A DNA stretch of 64,000 nt, from the NCBI RefSeq assembly GCF_013393905.1, contig NZ_CP040272.1, forward strand, positions 2,108,001-2,172,000. The letters run 5' to 3'. Positions 35,164 through 44,597 of the stretch are shown piece after piece; position 1 is the stretch's first letter, and every line of letters begins with the position of its first letter. Made by a program: the position numbers and the translations under genes. The DNA is from Nostoc sp. C052 (GTDB taxonomy: Bacteria > Cyanobacteriota > Cyanobacteriia > Cyanobacteriales > Nostocaceae). Below the pieces are notes generated by a model, which was given only the letters and a program-made list of their open reading frames with translations, was not told the DNA's origin and searched no databases.

Positions 35164-38100
35164 CTATGAAACTCCCCTTTCTTTTGTTATCTCTCGATGT
35201 TCTTTTCTGGCTTGCTTTCGCCGCTGTACTGAAGCTGTCCTATTTTCAGAATGCTTTATAAAAGATGTTTCTTCTCTTGATTCCTGACTAAAATATCTAG
35301 CTAGGTGGCTTACGGTTGGATATTGAAACATTTCTACTAAGAGAAAATCTCTCTGAAATCTTTTTTGTAATTTACTATGAACTTGCACTAAAAGCAGTGA
35401 ATGACCACCCAGTTCAAAGAAATTATCATGAATTCCTACCTTCTCAAGATTAAGTACTTTTTGCCAAATATCGGTAATAGTTTTTTCTACCTCGGTTTGG
35501 GGTGGCTGATAAACTACTTCCAATTCTGGACGCACTGTATCAGGAGCTTTGAGCGCCTTCCGGTCAATCTTGCCATTAGGAGTTAATGGTAGTGACTCCA
35601 AAAAGACAAAAGCAGTGGGCACCATATAGTTTGGTAACTTTGCCTCTAAAAAATCGCGCAGTTGAGAAATAGTTAGTGTTTGCTCTGAGTTCGGAACTAC
35701 ATAAGCAACTATTCGCTGAGAATCTGTTTCGGAAGAATCAACCGTAACTACAGCCTCTCGGACTTCAGGATGCTCAATAATCAGTGCTTCAATTTCTAAG
35801 AGTTCAATACGGAAACCACGTACTTTTACTTGATAGTCAATGCGCCCAATATACTCAATCTCTCCATTTGGTAAATAGCGCCCTAAATCCCCAGTTTGAT
35901 ATAACCTTTCCCCTGCTAGCTGCGTGTAAGGATTGGGAATAAATCGTTCGGCCGTCAGTTCTGGTTTGTTGAGATAACCACGCGATAAACCTGCACCACC
36001 AATATACAACATCCCAGTTACACCCACAGGAACAGGTTGTAAATTTTGATCTAACAAATAAATCTGCGTGTTGTGAATCGGGCGACCAATCGGTGGAATA
36101 TTGCTAGTATCTTTGTCTAGAAGGGCAAATGTTGAATAAGTTGTATCTTCAGAAGGGCCATATAAGTTAAATACCTGTTGTATATTCTCCTGCTGATAAA
36201 GTTGTTGTACGAGATGATGATGAAGTGGTTCACCTGCAACATTGATTGTTTGGACTGAAGCCGGAATGCTATTAGTTCTCAATAACTGTGAAATCACACT
36301 TGGGACAGTATTTATTAGGGTTACATTTTGGGCTGTTGGCAGAGTTGGTAAATATAGTGCGTTCTCCATTAGAATCACCTTGCCGCCGCAACACAGAGGA
36401 ACAAATAACTCGAACACTGAAAGGTCGAAGCAAATTGAGGTTGATGCTAAAACTCCTTGCAAAGCTTCAATTGTAAAGGTTTGTTTTGCCCAATCCAACA
36501 TTGCAACTGTGTTTGCGTGTTTAATCATTACACCTTTTGGTTTACCTGTTGAACCAGAGGTATAGATGACATAAGCGAGGTTGTCGGGGGCTATTTCAGA
36601 GAAGACATTTTCCTGGCTTTGTTGGGTGATGAGATGCCAATCGGTATCTAAACAGATGACTTGAGCTTTGTGGTGGGGTATTGTTTCTAGTAGTGAGGCT
36701 TGAGTGAGTAATACTGGTGTTTGAGTGTCTTCTAGTATAAATGCGATGCGTTCTTGGGGATAGTTGGGGTCTATTGGTATGTATGCGCCACCTGCTTTCA
36801 GGATGGCTAATAGTCCGATGACCATATCGAGCGATGCCTGCGGCAACGTCTCCGACGAACGCTCTATACAAATCCCAACTAATACTTCTGGTTTTACTCC
36901 TAGCTGTTGTAGGTAGTGTGCTAGTTGATTCGCTCGGTTGTTCAACTCGCGGTAGGTTAGCTGTTGGTTTTCAAAGAAGGCTGCAACAGCATCAGGTGTA
37001 CGTTCTACCTGTTCCTCAAACAATTTATGAATGCACTTATCTTCAGCATAGTCTATTTTGGTATCATTCCACTCAACTAATAACTGTTTTATTTCCGATG
37101 AAGTTAGTAATTGCAAATCACAAATCCGTTGTTCAGGATTACTAACTATGCTTTCCAATAATGTCTGGAAGTGTCCCAACATTTGGGTAATAGTAGCACT
37201 ATCAAAGCGATGCGTATCATAAGAAATACACAGATTCAATAAATCTGATTTAGGCACTACCTTCACGGTGAGAGGGTAGTTTGTCCAGTCAAATAATGAC
37301 TGAGATTCGCCCAATAACTGAGATTCAACGACCCCTAGACTTTGAGCAATAGCACCTTGATTGTAATCTACTAACTCATTATCAAAAACTAAAATGCTAT
37401 CAAATAATTGTAGACCACGGGGGATCTCACTCCATTGTTGAATTTTGAGTAAGGGGCTATATTCATACTCCCGCATCTGAACTTCTTCGGCTTGAAGATT
37501 TTTCAGCCAAGGTGAGAGATAAGCATTATTCTGTAGTTGTACTCTTAATGGCAGTGTGTTGATAAATAGTCCGATCATAGACTCTGCATCTGCTAGGGCA
37601 GTCGGTCGCCCTGAAGATGTAGATCCAAAAACTATATCTGATTCTTGGCTATAACGATTTAAAAGTAAAGCCCAAGCTCCTTTCATTAATATATTTAAGG
37701 TCAGTTGATGCTTGCGTGCAAAGGATTTTAAAGCAGTTGTTGTAGTAGCCGATACTGAGATATCTTGCCTTTGATAACCTCCTTTTTGGTCAGAAAAGCT
37801 AGCAGAACTCTTACCCACGATAATTGGTGTTGGTAGTGTGAATTCTTTGAGTTTCTGCCGCCAGAAAGCCTCTGCTTGATTTAGGTCTTGCTGCTGTAGC
37901 CAAGTAATATATTCTCTATAGGGACGTGGACGTTCTAGATGTAAATCTTGACCTTGGCAGAAAGCATTATAAAACTCATAGAATTCTTTCCACAACCAGG
38001 TTACAGACCATCCTTCCATTAATATGTGGTGAAAGCTAAAAACAAATTCATAAGTATTATCATCCACTTGAATTAATGTTAGGCGAATCAGAGGAGCTTG

Positions 38101-38457
38101 GGAAAGTTCAAAGCCGCGATCGCCATCTGCTTTTAAGAAAGCTTTTAATTGCTTTTGTTGCTCTTGAAAAGATAATTGCCGCCAGTCTTGAAATACATAC
38201 GGTAAGTTTACTTGCTGATGGACAACCTGATAAGGTTTATCAAGATTATCCCAATAGAAAGAGGTACGCAAAATGGGATGGCGATCTACAACTCGCTGCC
38301 AAGCTTTCTGAAAGGCTGAGACATTCAGTTGAGTTTGTAACCTGAAGCAAGCTTGCTCAAAATATACTATGGAATTAGGTGCAGCAAGCTTATGAAAAAG
38401 CATACCCTGCTGCATAGGTGAAAGTTCGTATATATCTTCAATATTATTTTGTTTCAT
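35164..38457 (-). CDS. NRPS module: C-A(Ala)-PCP
   Basis: The 1097-residue module starts with a condensation domain of the kind that usually follows an epimerase (DIYELSPMQQGMLFH). Its catalytic motif is HHILMEG, so the His pair (143-144) is intact but the usual Asp is Glu. The adenylation domain code, read by eye, is D-L-F-N-N-A-L-T-Y-K, a known alanine code. The carrier has LGGHSLL. The start overlaps the preceding PKS stop by one base (TGATG), with AGGAG upstream. Its A domain is almost identical in DNA to that of the Ala module at 59-61 kb but carries a 24-nt in-frame insertion (36836-36859). The tail is basic (SVQRRKQARKEH), as in other proteins before a PKS. Confidence 0.95.
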   Translation of the reverse strand: MKQNNIEDIYELSPMQQGMLFHKLAAPNSIVYFEQACFRLQTQLNVSAFQKAWQRVVDRHPILRTSFYWDNLDKPYQVVHQQVNLPYVFQDWRQLSFQEQQKQLKAFLKADGDRGFELSQAPLIRLTLIQVDDNTYEFVFSFHHILMEGWSVTWLWKEFYEFYNAFCQGQDLHLERPRPYREYITWLQQQDLNQAEAFWRQKLKEFTLPTPIIVGKSSASFSDQKGGYQRQDISVSATTTTALKSFARKHQLTLNILMKGAWALLLNRYSQESDIVFGSTSSGRPTALADAESMIGLFINTLPLRVQLQNNAYLSPWLKNLQAEEVQMREYEYSPLLKIQQWSEIPRGLQLFDSILVFDNELVDYNQGAIAQSLGVVESQLLGESQSLFDWTNYPLTVKVVPKSDLLNLCISYDTHRFDSATITQMLGHFQTLLESIVSNPEQRICDLQLLTSSEIKQLLVEWNDTKIDYAEDKCIHKLFEEQVERTPDAVAAFFENQQLTYRELNNRANQLAHYLQQLGVKPEVLVGICIERSSETLPQASLDMVIGLLAILKAGGAYIPIDPNYPQERIAFILEDTQTPVLLTQASLLETIPHHKAQVICLDTDWHLITQQSQENVFSEIAPDNLAYVIYTSGSTGKPKGVMIKHANTVAMLDWAKQTFTIEALQGVLASTSICFDLSVFELFVPLCCGGKVILMENALYLPTLPTAQNVTLINTVPSVISQLLRTNSIPASVQTINVAGEPLHHHLVQQLYQQENIQQVFNLYGPSEDTTYSTFALLDKDTSNIPPIGRPIHNTQIYLLDQNLQPVPVGVTGMLYIGGAGLSRGYLNKPELTAERFIPNPYTQLAGERLYQTGDLGRYLPNGEIEYIGRIDYQVKVRGFRIELLEIEALIIEHPEVREAVVTVDSSETDSQRIVAYVVPNSEQTLTISQLRDFLEAKLPNYMVPTAFVFLESLPLTPNGKIDRKALKAPDTVRPELEVVYQPPQTEVEKTITDIWQKVLNLEKVGIHDNFFELGGHSLLLVQVHSKLQKRFQRDFLLVEMFQYPTVSHLARYFSQESREETSFIKHSENRTASVQRRKQARKEHREITKERGVS
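35549..36590. repeat. Near-identical adenylation-domain DNA, copy 1
   Basis: This 1042-base stretch matches 59758-60799 in direct orientation at a constant offset of 24,209. I found only four differences by eye, all in the first 400 bases. Similarity continues at a lower level to about 36860. It covers most of the Ala adenylation domain. Recent gene conversion or segmental duplication explains it. Confidence 0.9.
36836..36859. repeat. 24-nt in-frame insertion inside a HIP1 site
   Basis: The other copy of this A domain reads GAGCGATCGCTCT (a HIP1 site). Here the same site is split after GCGAT by exactly 24 extra bases (GCCTGCGG...CCGACGAA). It adds eight residues (SETLPQAS region) after the conserved ICIERS. 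It resembles the very short dispersed repeats described in Nostoc genomes. Confidence 0.8.
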
Positions 38458-41400
38458 CAGAAATTACTCCTGTCTAATTGACCAATCTGAGCTAGTAACT
38501 GGCTTAAATTTTCTTGATTGATATTTGCTGCCAAAAAATCAGAAGGAGTATAATCGCCTGCTTCGGGAGACTGACAGTGGGTAATGAGAGATTTGAGTTC
38601 TTTAGCAAAATTGTTAGATAATTTTTCTATTGTTTGACGTTTATGGATATTCTTGCTGTAGTTCAAATCCAGTTGCAATTGACCTCCAGTAACCGATACA
38701 GTTATTTGTAATAGATAAGGCCGAGTTGCTTGGGGGCTGAGTGTTGGCCCTGGCGATTCTTCCGTCCACTTAAACAAAGAATTCTGAGGCAAACTTTTAC
38801 TAATTTGACCAACGTAGAGAAACATTACCTCTGCTTGGGGAAGGGAGCGAATTTTCTCAGTCAGTACTGTATCTTGACTCAGGTAGCGTAATACTCCATA
38901 GTCAATGCCCTTGTTAGAAACATGACGAATTTGTTCTTTAACGACTTTCAAAGCATCGCCGGGATTATCTGCTTTTTGCAAATCTAAAAGTACAGGATAA
39001 GTAGTAGTAATCCAACCTACCGTCCTTGATATATCGACATCATTGATACTACCTGTACTTACCTCACGCCCATTTTCGTCAAGATTAATCAGTAACAAAT
39101 TCACGCTTGTCCATTGTCTAAAAGCCTGTACAAGGGCAGTCAGCAAAACCTCTTGTGTATTAGTTCGATAGACTTTTGGAACCTCCTGAAGCAACAATTG
39201 AGTCTCTTTTTCGCTGAGAGTTACTAACACAATTTGATCTTCTGATGCTACGGTGTTTACACCGCTAGGGTAATCTATGGGTAAACGAGGAACCTGCTTA
39301 AGACGTTCACTCAACCAATGTTTTTGCTCTTTCTGCAACTGTTCTGAGTGGGCATACTCCTGTAACCGAATAGACCACTGCTTAAAGGAGGTTGTCTTTT
39401 GTGGCAGATTAATTACCTGACCTTGACTGATTTGCTGATAAGCAGTCTGGAGATCCTCTAATAAAATTCGCCAAGAGCCGGGATCTACTGTCAAGTGGTG
39501 GCTGACAATTAGCAAGCGGCTTAACTTATTGATACCCAGTTCAAAAAGGACAAACCGCACAATTGGCCCTTCTGAAAGATTCAAACTAGCTTGGATTTCG
39601 GCGGCGGCTACCTCCATAGCAGATTTTTGAGCTTTGGATGATAATGCCGACAAATCAATCCGTGTAAACGGCACTAATTCTTGAGGGCTAGTGTTGACCT
39701 GCTGCCAGCCAGACTCAGAGTGTGTGAACCGGAGGCGCAGGGCATCGTGGTGTATTAATAATTGCTGCAATGTTTGCTCTAACCAAGCTAGATTCAGAGA
39801 TTGAAGTACCTCTAATAAAATTGCTTGGTTCCAGTAATGGGGTTCTGGTTGATTCAATTCAAAAAACTGATGTTGAGCAGGTGTTAAGGGTACTAGGCCA
39901 GTTACTAAACCTTGTTCAGCCTGGACAATTCGGGTTGTGCTTACCACCTTTGCTAGTTTAGCAATTGTTTGATGTTCAAATAATTGCTGAGGAGTTAGCC
40001 GAAAACCTGCTTTAGCGGCTCTGGCACTGACTTGAATACCAAGCACAGAGTCCCCGCCCAACTCAAAAAAGCTATCGTGAATGCCTATTTGTTTAAAACC
40101 AAGGAGTTCTTGCCAGATATTGGCAATTGTTTGCTCTACTTCACTTTGAGGGGCAACATAGTCATTATCTAAATTAGGTCTTAAATAAGATGGAGCAGAA
40201 CTGGTTTTTGGTGCAAGTTGAGAATTTTGCCGAAATTCTAGTCCAATCCATTTCCTGATGCTAGCTGGCAAATCTACCGTTGATGTGACTATTTGAGTCA
40301 ACTTACTTGTAGATAAAGCACGTTTAAAAACCTCTAGACCTTCTTGGCGCGTCATCGTCGAATCCGCACCTTTGGGTATCGTCGCCGATTCAGGGAATTC
40401 TTGAGTAATCCAGTCGCTATAATTAATGCTTAACCAAGGAACAAGACTTGTTTGATTGTGTTTGTGTACAAAAGCATCTGTGAATATGTGCGCTGCTGGA
40501 TAGGCAGCCATACCCAGTACCCCCAAAACAGATGCTAATGACGATATGACTACGCAGAAATCAAGTTGTTTTCCCTGTAAGATATTTTCTAATACAAATA
40601 ATCCATAGCCTGTTGAGCGTAATTGAGTTTCACACTCAGTTTTACTTATCTGTTGAACAGTGTTGTACACTCTCACAGTTGCAGCATGAATGACACCATG
40701 AATTTCACCAAAGCGGTTTAACGCTTGAGTCATTACTGCTTGCATTTGTTCGAGATTCGCAACATCAGCGTGGCAAATTAAAACTTCCGCACCCAATGCT
40801 TCTAATGCTTGCACTTTCTGGATTTTGCGACTGATGTCGTCGTTTTCATCATGAGTTGATAGCCATTGCGACCACTCTGATTTTGCGGGTAAACCTGAAC
40901 GCCCTGTGAGAATTAGTTTGATATGTGCTGTCTGGGCGAGATATTCTGCTAGCACTAAACCAACATCCCCCAAACCACCAGCGATTAAGTACACTCCCCC
41001 TTCCCTGATGGAAATTTTTTCTCGATCTGGTTCTTCAAGTTGTATTGGTTCAAAAGTTTGCACCCAACGATGTTTGCCACGGTAGGCAACTATGTTCTCG
41101 GATGCGGTTTGAGTGAGTTCTGTTACAAGTTGGTCTATGAGTTGATTTTCTTGGCGTGTTCCTGATTCAGGAATGACTACATCAATATGACGACAGGTGA
41201 TGTTGGGATATTCTTGGGGAATTACTTTACAGATTCCCATAACAGTTGCTTTTTCTGGGCATAACTTTTCATCGCCATTCACCTCTTGCACATTGTTGGT
41301 TGTTACTAGAATTTGCAAATCGTCGGTAATTTCTTGTTTTCCCAATGCCTGGGCCAGAAAAAGTAGACTATAAAAACCATTATTTTGACATTCTTCAAAA

Positions 41401-44400
41401 AACTGATGGGGTGATTCTGCCTGTGTGTTAGGGTTCAGACTCCAAAAATGAGCGAAATGCCATCTAGTAGACTGCGCGATCGCAAGTTCCTTCAGCAAGG
41501 TATCATAGTCACTACTTGCTTGGGGATTAATTGTGTAAGTGCGTTGGCGCAGCCTGTCCGTAGGACATTCGCCTAACTTGCTAAACTGCTCTCCAACTCT
41601 CACAGTAATTACATCATGCCCTTGTAATTCCAACTGTTTAGCAACTTCTGAACCTATGCAGAGAGTATCAATAAACACCAAATAAGATAATTTTTGTGTT
41701 GATTTTACTCCTATATGAGAAGACCGTTTCCAGGAAGGAACGTAAAACCAGTCAGCAATATTTGGTTTTTTGTCTAATGCTTGCCGATCTTTGCGCTGTG
41801 CCAAATTCGCTTCAGGATTGGCATCAATCCAGTAACGTTGGCCTTCAAAAGGATAGGTCGGTAAGGGAATGCGACCGTGTTGTTCGTGAACATAAAAACC
41901 AGACCAATCTACTTTTACCCCTGCTAGCCATAGGCGACCCAATGTAGTCATTAAAAATGCAATATCTGACTGTTGCTCGTAGGAATGCCGCAGGGAAGGG
42001 AGCATCACTGATTTGGCTCTATCGTCACTTTCTAGACATTGCAATGCGAAACTGATCAATGCTTGACCGGGGCCAACCTCCAATAAAATTGGACGATCTT
42101 TTTTCCACAACTCTTGTACTCCCGAAGCAAAGCGTACTGCTTGACAGAGGTGCTGCACCCAATAACTAGGATCTGTTGCTTGATCTGCTGTAATCCAAGT
42201 ACCTGTAACGTTTGATAAATAGGGGATTTTCGGGGGCTTGAGACTAAAGGTTTTGACTAAATTGTGAAAAGTCGGTGCGATCGCTTCCATTATCACAGAA
42301 TGAAAAGCATGGGAAGTCTGCAAACGCTTCCCAACTAAACCCCGTTCACTCAACTTTCTTTCCAATTCTTCGATAGCATCCGGGAAACCCGCAATCACAC
42401 ACAACGATGACCCATTGATTGCAGACATGGAGATGCGATCGTTCAACAGAGGTTTTATTTCCTCCTCTGAAAGCCCAACTGCCAACATTGCCCCATTTGG
42501 CAACTCTTGAATCATTTGCGCTCTTTTCGCTACCAGGGTTAAAGTGTCTTCCAAAGATAAAACTTCGGCGAGAGTTGCCGCTACATATTCACCGATGCTG
42601 TAGCCAATCATTGCCGCCGGACGAATTCCCCACGATATCCATAACTGAGCTAAAGCGTATTCAATGACGAAGATAGCTGGTTGGGTGAGAAAGGTTTGAT
42701 TCAGCTTTTGAGTTGCGACATCTACTTGTTCCGTTCCCCGGCCTAACATTTTTCGCAAATCTAGCCCAGCAGAGAGAGTATTTTGTTTTTGCTTATTTCC
42801 ATTCTCACTGTTTCTATTGGGATACAAAACATCTCGCAAATCAAGATTAAGGTGGGGTTTGAGGAGTTCACAGCATTGGTCAACTGAGGTGCTAAATGTT
42901 GGCTCAGTTTGGTAAAGTTCAAGAGCCATATCAACGTAGTGAGTTCCCAGCCCAGAAAACATGAAGGCAACAGGACGTTCCTGAGTTTTCTGAGTATTGC
43001 TAAAAACTCGCTTTGGTTCTTGAAGTGCGTTGACAGCATCTTGAATATCTTGGCAAACAACTGCACGCCGATAATCGAAATTTCTGCGCCCAACCTGCAA
43101 TGTATAAGCCACATCGGCAAGATTTAAATCGGGATACTTTTGCAGATAATTAGCAAGATTTGTTGTAGCAGTTTCTAGTGCTGATGCCGTTTTGCTAGAA
43201 AGAACTAACAAATGATATTTTCTCCCCTGCTCCCCCGCTTCCTTGCTCCCCCGCTCCTCCACAGCCGGAGCTTCTTCGAGAATTAAATGTACATTGGTTC
43301 CCCCTAAACCAAAAGAACTAACTCCTGCACGTCGGGGAGTGTCATTTGTTTCCCATTTAGAAAGTGTGTTATTGACGTAGAAAGGACTATTGGCAAAGTC
43401 AATTTCGGGATTAGGCGAAGTAAAGTGCAGGCTTGGGGGTATCTGTTTATGCTTGAGTGCCAATACAGTTTTGATTAATCCCGTCACACCCGCCGCCGTG
43501 TCTAAATGTCCAACATTGGTTTTCACCGAACCAATGGCGCAGAATCCTTTCTTCTGGGTACTAGAGCGAAAAGCTTGTGTTAAGGCAGCAATTTCAATAG
43601 GATCTCCTAAAGCTGTTCCTGTACCGTGGGCTTCAACATAGGTGATAGTTTCTGGTTCTACTTCGGCGACTATTTGGGCTGTTTTAATTACTTTTGCTTG
43701 GGTATCGATGCGGGGTGCTGTGTAGCTGACCTTGAATGAACCATCATTATTGATAGCCGATCCTTTGATGATGGCATGAATAGTGTCGCGATCGCTCAAA
43801 GCATCTTCTAATCGCTTCAACACTACAATACCCACACCTTCACCGCTTACAGAACCCTTAGCATCAGCATCAAATGCCCGGCAATGTCCATCGGGAGACA
43901 ATATTCCCCCTTCTGTATACAGATATCCATCTTTTCTTGACGCACTTATGGCAACGCCACCAGCTAAAGCGATATCACATTCACCATTGAGTAAGCTCAT
44001 AATCGCTAAGTGGACAGCAACCAATGAAGTTGAGCAAGCAGTTTGCACCGCGTAGCTTGGCCCCTCTAAGTTGAGTTTGTAAGAAACGCGAGTAGTTAAA
44101 AAATCTTTGTTACCAGCAATTAGGAGTTGCTGAGGATCGATAGAGTTGATGATATTTTGATTTAGATAAATATTAAGTAAGTAGCCATTCAGACCGGAGC
44201 CAGCATAAACGCCAATCGCACCTTGATAATTTTGTGAATCGTATCCAGCATTTTCTAAAGCTGACCAAGCACATTCTAGAAAAATTCGGTGTTGTGGATC
44301 GGTAATTTCTGCTTCTCTGGGATTAAAGCCAAAAAACTCTGCATCAAATAATTCTGCGTTTTCTAATATACCCAGTGCCTTCACATAGTTGGGGTCATTT

Positions 44401-44582
44401 AATATAGATGAGCTTATACCTGCTGATAATAATTCTTCATCAGTAAAAGAAGAAATTGATTCTATGCCATTTTGGAGATTATACCAGAATTCATCAATAT
44501 CTTTGGCTCCAGGAAAACGCCCTGATAAGCCGATAATTGCTATTTCTGAACCATTGAGATAATTTGCTGTGGGAGTACTCAT
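38457..44582 (-). CDS. PKS module fused to NRPS-type carrier and epimerase-like domain: KS-AT-KR-PCP-E*
   Basis: This is a 2041-residue protein. KS (about 12-435) has TACSTSL, Cys183. The AT (about 540-870) has HAFHS (malonyl-type), but its GHSxG reads GYSIGEY (Tyr661 for His, Ser662 kept). The KR has IAGGLGDVG and a catalytic Tyr in AAYPAAH, with His where Asn is usual. The carrier (GGDSV, Ser1512; FRLTPQQLFEHQTIAKLA) looks like a PCP that precedes epimerases. The C-terminal about 480 residues are an epimerase-like domain. It keeps HH (1695-1696) but reads HHLTVDPGSW, and the E4 motif LEGHGRE reads LDENGRE (Asp1835 for the catalytic Glu). Epimerase activity is doubtful. Transcription continues directly into the Ala NRPS module. 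Confidence 0.93.
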   Translation of the reverse strand: MSTPTANYLNGSEIAIIGLSGRFPGAKDIDEFWYNLQNGIESISSFTDEELLSAGISSSILNDPNYVKALGILENAELFDAEFFGFNPREAEITDPQHRIFLECAWSALENAGYDSQNYQGAIGVYAGSGLNGYLLNIYLNQNIINSIDPQQLLIAGNKDFLTTRVSYKLNLEGPSYAVQTACSTSLVAVHLAIMSLLNGECDIALAGGVAISASRKDGYLYTEGGILSPDGHCRAFDADAKGSVSGEGVGIVVLKRLEDALSDRDTIHAIIKGSAINNDGSFKVSYTAPRIDTQAKVIKTAQIVAEVEPETITYVEAHGTGTALGDPIEIAALTQAFRSSTQKKGFCAIGSVKTNVGHLDTAAGVTGLIKTVLALKHKQIPPSLHFTSPNPEIDFANSPFYVNNTLSKWETNDTPRRAGVSSFGLGGTNVHLILEEAPAVEERGSKEAGEQGRKYHLLVLSSKTASALETATTNLANYLQKYPDLNLADVAYTLQVGRRNFDYRRAVVCQDIQDAVNALQEPKRVFSNTQKTQERPVAFMFSGLGTHYVDMALELYQTEPTFSTSVDQCCELLKPHLNLDLRDVLYPNRNSENGNKQKQNTLSAGLDLRKMLGRGTEQVDVATQKLNQTFLTQPAIFVIEYALAQLWISWGIRPAAMIGYSIGEYVAATLAEVLSLEDTLTLVAKRAQMIQELPNGAMLAVGLSEEEIKPLLNDRISMSAINGSSLCVIAGFPDAIEELERKLSERGLVGKRLQTSHAFHSVIMEAIAPTFHNLVKTFSLKPPKIPYLSNVTGTWITADQATDPSYWVQHLCQAVRFASGVQELWKKDRPILLEVGPGQALISFALQCLESDDRAKSVMLPSLRHSYEQQSDIAFLMTTLGRLWLAGVKVDWSGFYVHEQHGRIPLPTYPFEGQRYWIDANPEANLAQRKDRQALDKKPNIADWFYVPSWKRSSHIGVKSTQKLSYLVFIDTLCIGSEVAKQLELQGHDVITVRVGEQFSKLGECPTDRLRQRTYTINPQASSDYDTLLKELAIAQSTRWHFAHFWSLNPNTQAESPHQFFEECQNNGFYSLLFLAQALGKQEITDDLQILVTTNNVQEVNGDEKLCPEKATVMGICKVIPQEYPNITCRHIDVVIPESGTRQENQLIDQLVTELTQTASENIVAYRGKHRWVQTFEPIQLEEPDREKISIREGGVYLIAGGLGDVGLVLAEYLAQTAHIKLILTGRSGLPAKSEWSQWLSTHDENDDISRKIQKVQALEALGAEVLICHADVANLEQMQAVMTQALNRFGEIHGVIHAATVRVYNTVQQISKTECETQLRSTGYGLFVLENILQGKQLDFCVVISSLASVLGVLGMAAYPAAHIFTDAFVHKHNQTSLVPWLSINYSDWITQEFPESATIPKGADSTMTRQEGLEVFKRALSTSKLTQIVTSTVDLPASIRKWIGLEFRQNSQLAPKTSSAPSYLRPNLDNDYVAPQSEVEQTIANIWQELLGFKQIGIHDSFFELGGDSVLGIQVSARAAKAGFRLTPQQLFEHQTIAKLAKVVSTTRIVQAEQGLVTGLVPLTPAQHQFFELNQPEPHYWNQAILLEVLQSLNLAWLEQTLQQLLIHHDALRLRFTHSESGWQQVNTSPQELVPFTRIDLSALSSKAQKSAMEVAAAEIQASLNLSEGPIVRFVLFELGINKLSRLLIVSHHLTVDPGSWRILLEDLQTAYQQISQGQVINLPQKTTSFKQWSIRLQEYAHSEQLQKEQKHWLSERLKQVPRLPIDYPSGVNTVASEDQIVLVTLSEKETQLLLQEVPKVYRTNTQEVLLTALVQAFRQWTSVNLLLINLDENGREVSTGSINDVDISRTVGWITTTYPVLLDLQKADNPGDALKVVKEQIRHVSNKGIDYGVLRYLSQDTVLTEKIRSLPQAEVMFLYVGQISKSLPQNSLFKWTEESPGPTLSPQATRPYLLQITVSVTGGQLQLDLNYSKNIHKRQTIEKLSNNFAKELKSLITHCQSPEAGDYTPSDFLAANINQENLSQLLAQIGQLDRSNF
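41541..41573. repeat. 33-nt hairpin repeat inserted in a PKS coding region
   Basis: The stretch begins GCGTTGGCGCAGCC and contains the palindrome TGTCCGTAGGACA (41554-41566). It encodes the extra residues GECPTDRLRQR, absent from the matching place in the two sister PKS proteins of this window. GCGTTGGCGCAGCC-type hairpins are frequent dispersed repeats in Nostoc-like genomes (from memory). Confidence 0.7.
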
Positions 44583-44597
44583 AATTTTGAAGAATAT

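Noticed and set aside
36242..36565. 107-codon plus-strand frame, also present unchanged at 60451-60774
   Set aside because: It is antisense to the Ala adenylation domain in both places. It is identical only because the two A domains are near-identical; it has no ribosome site and no protein-like features.
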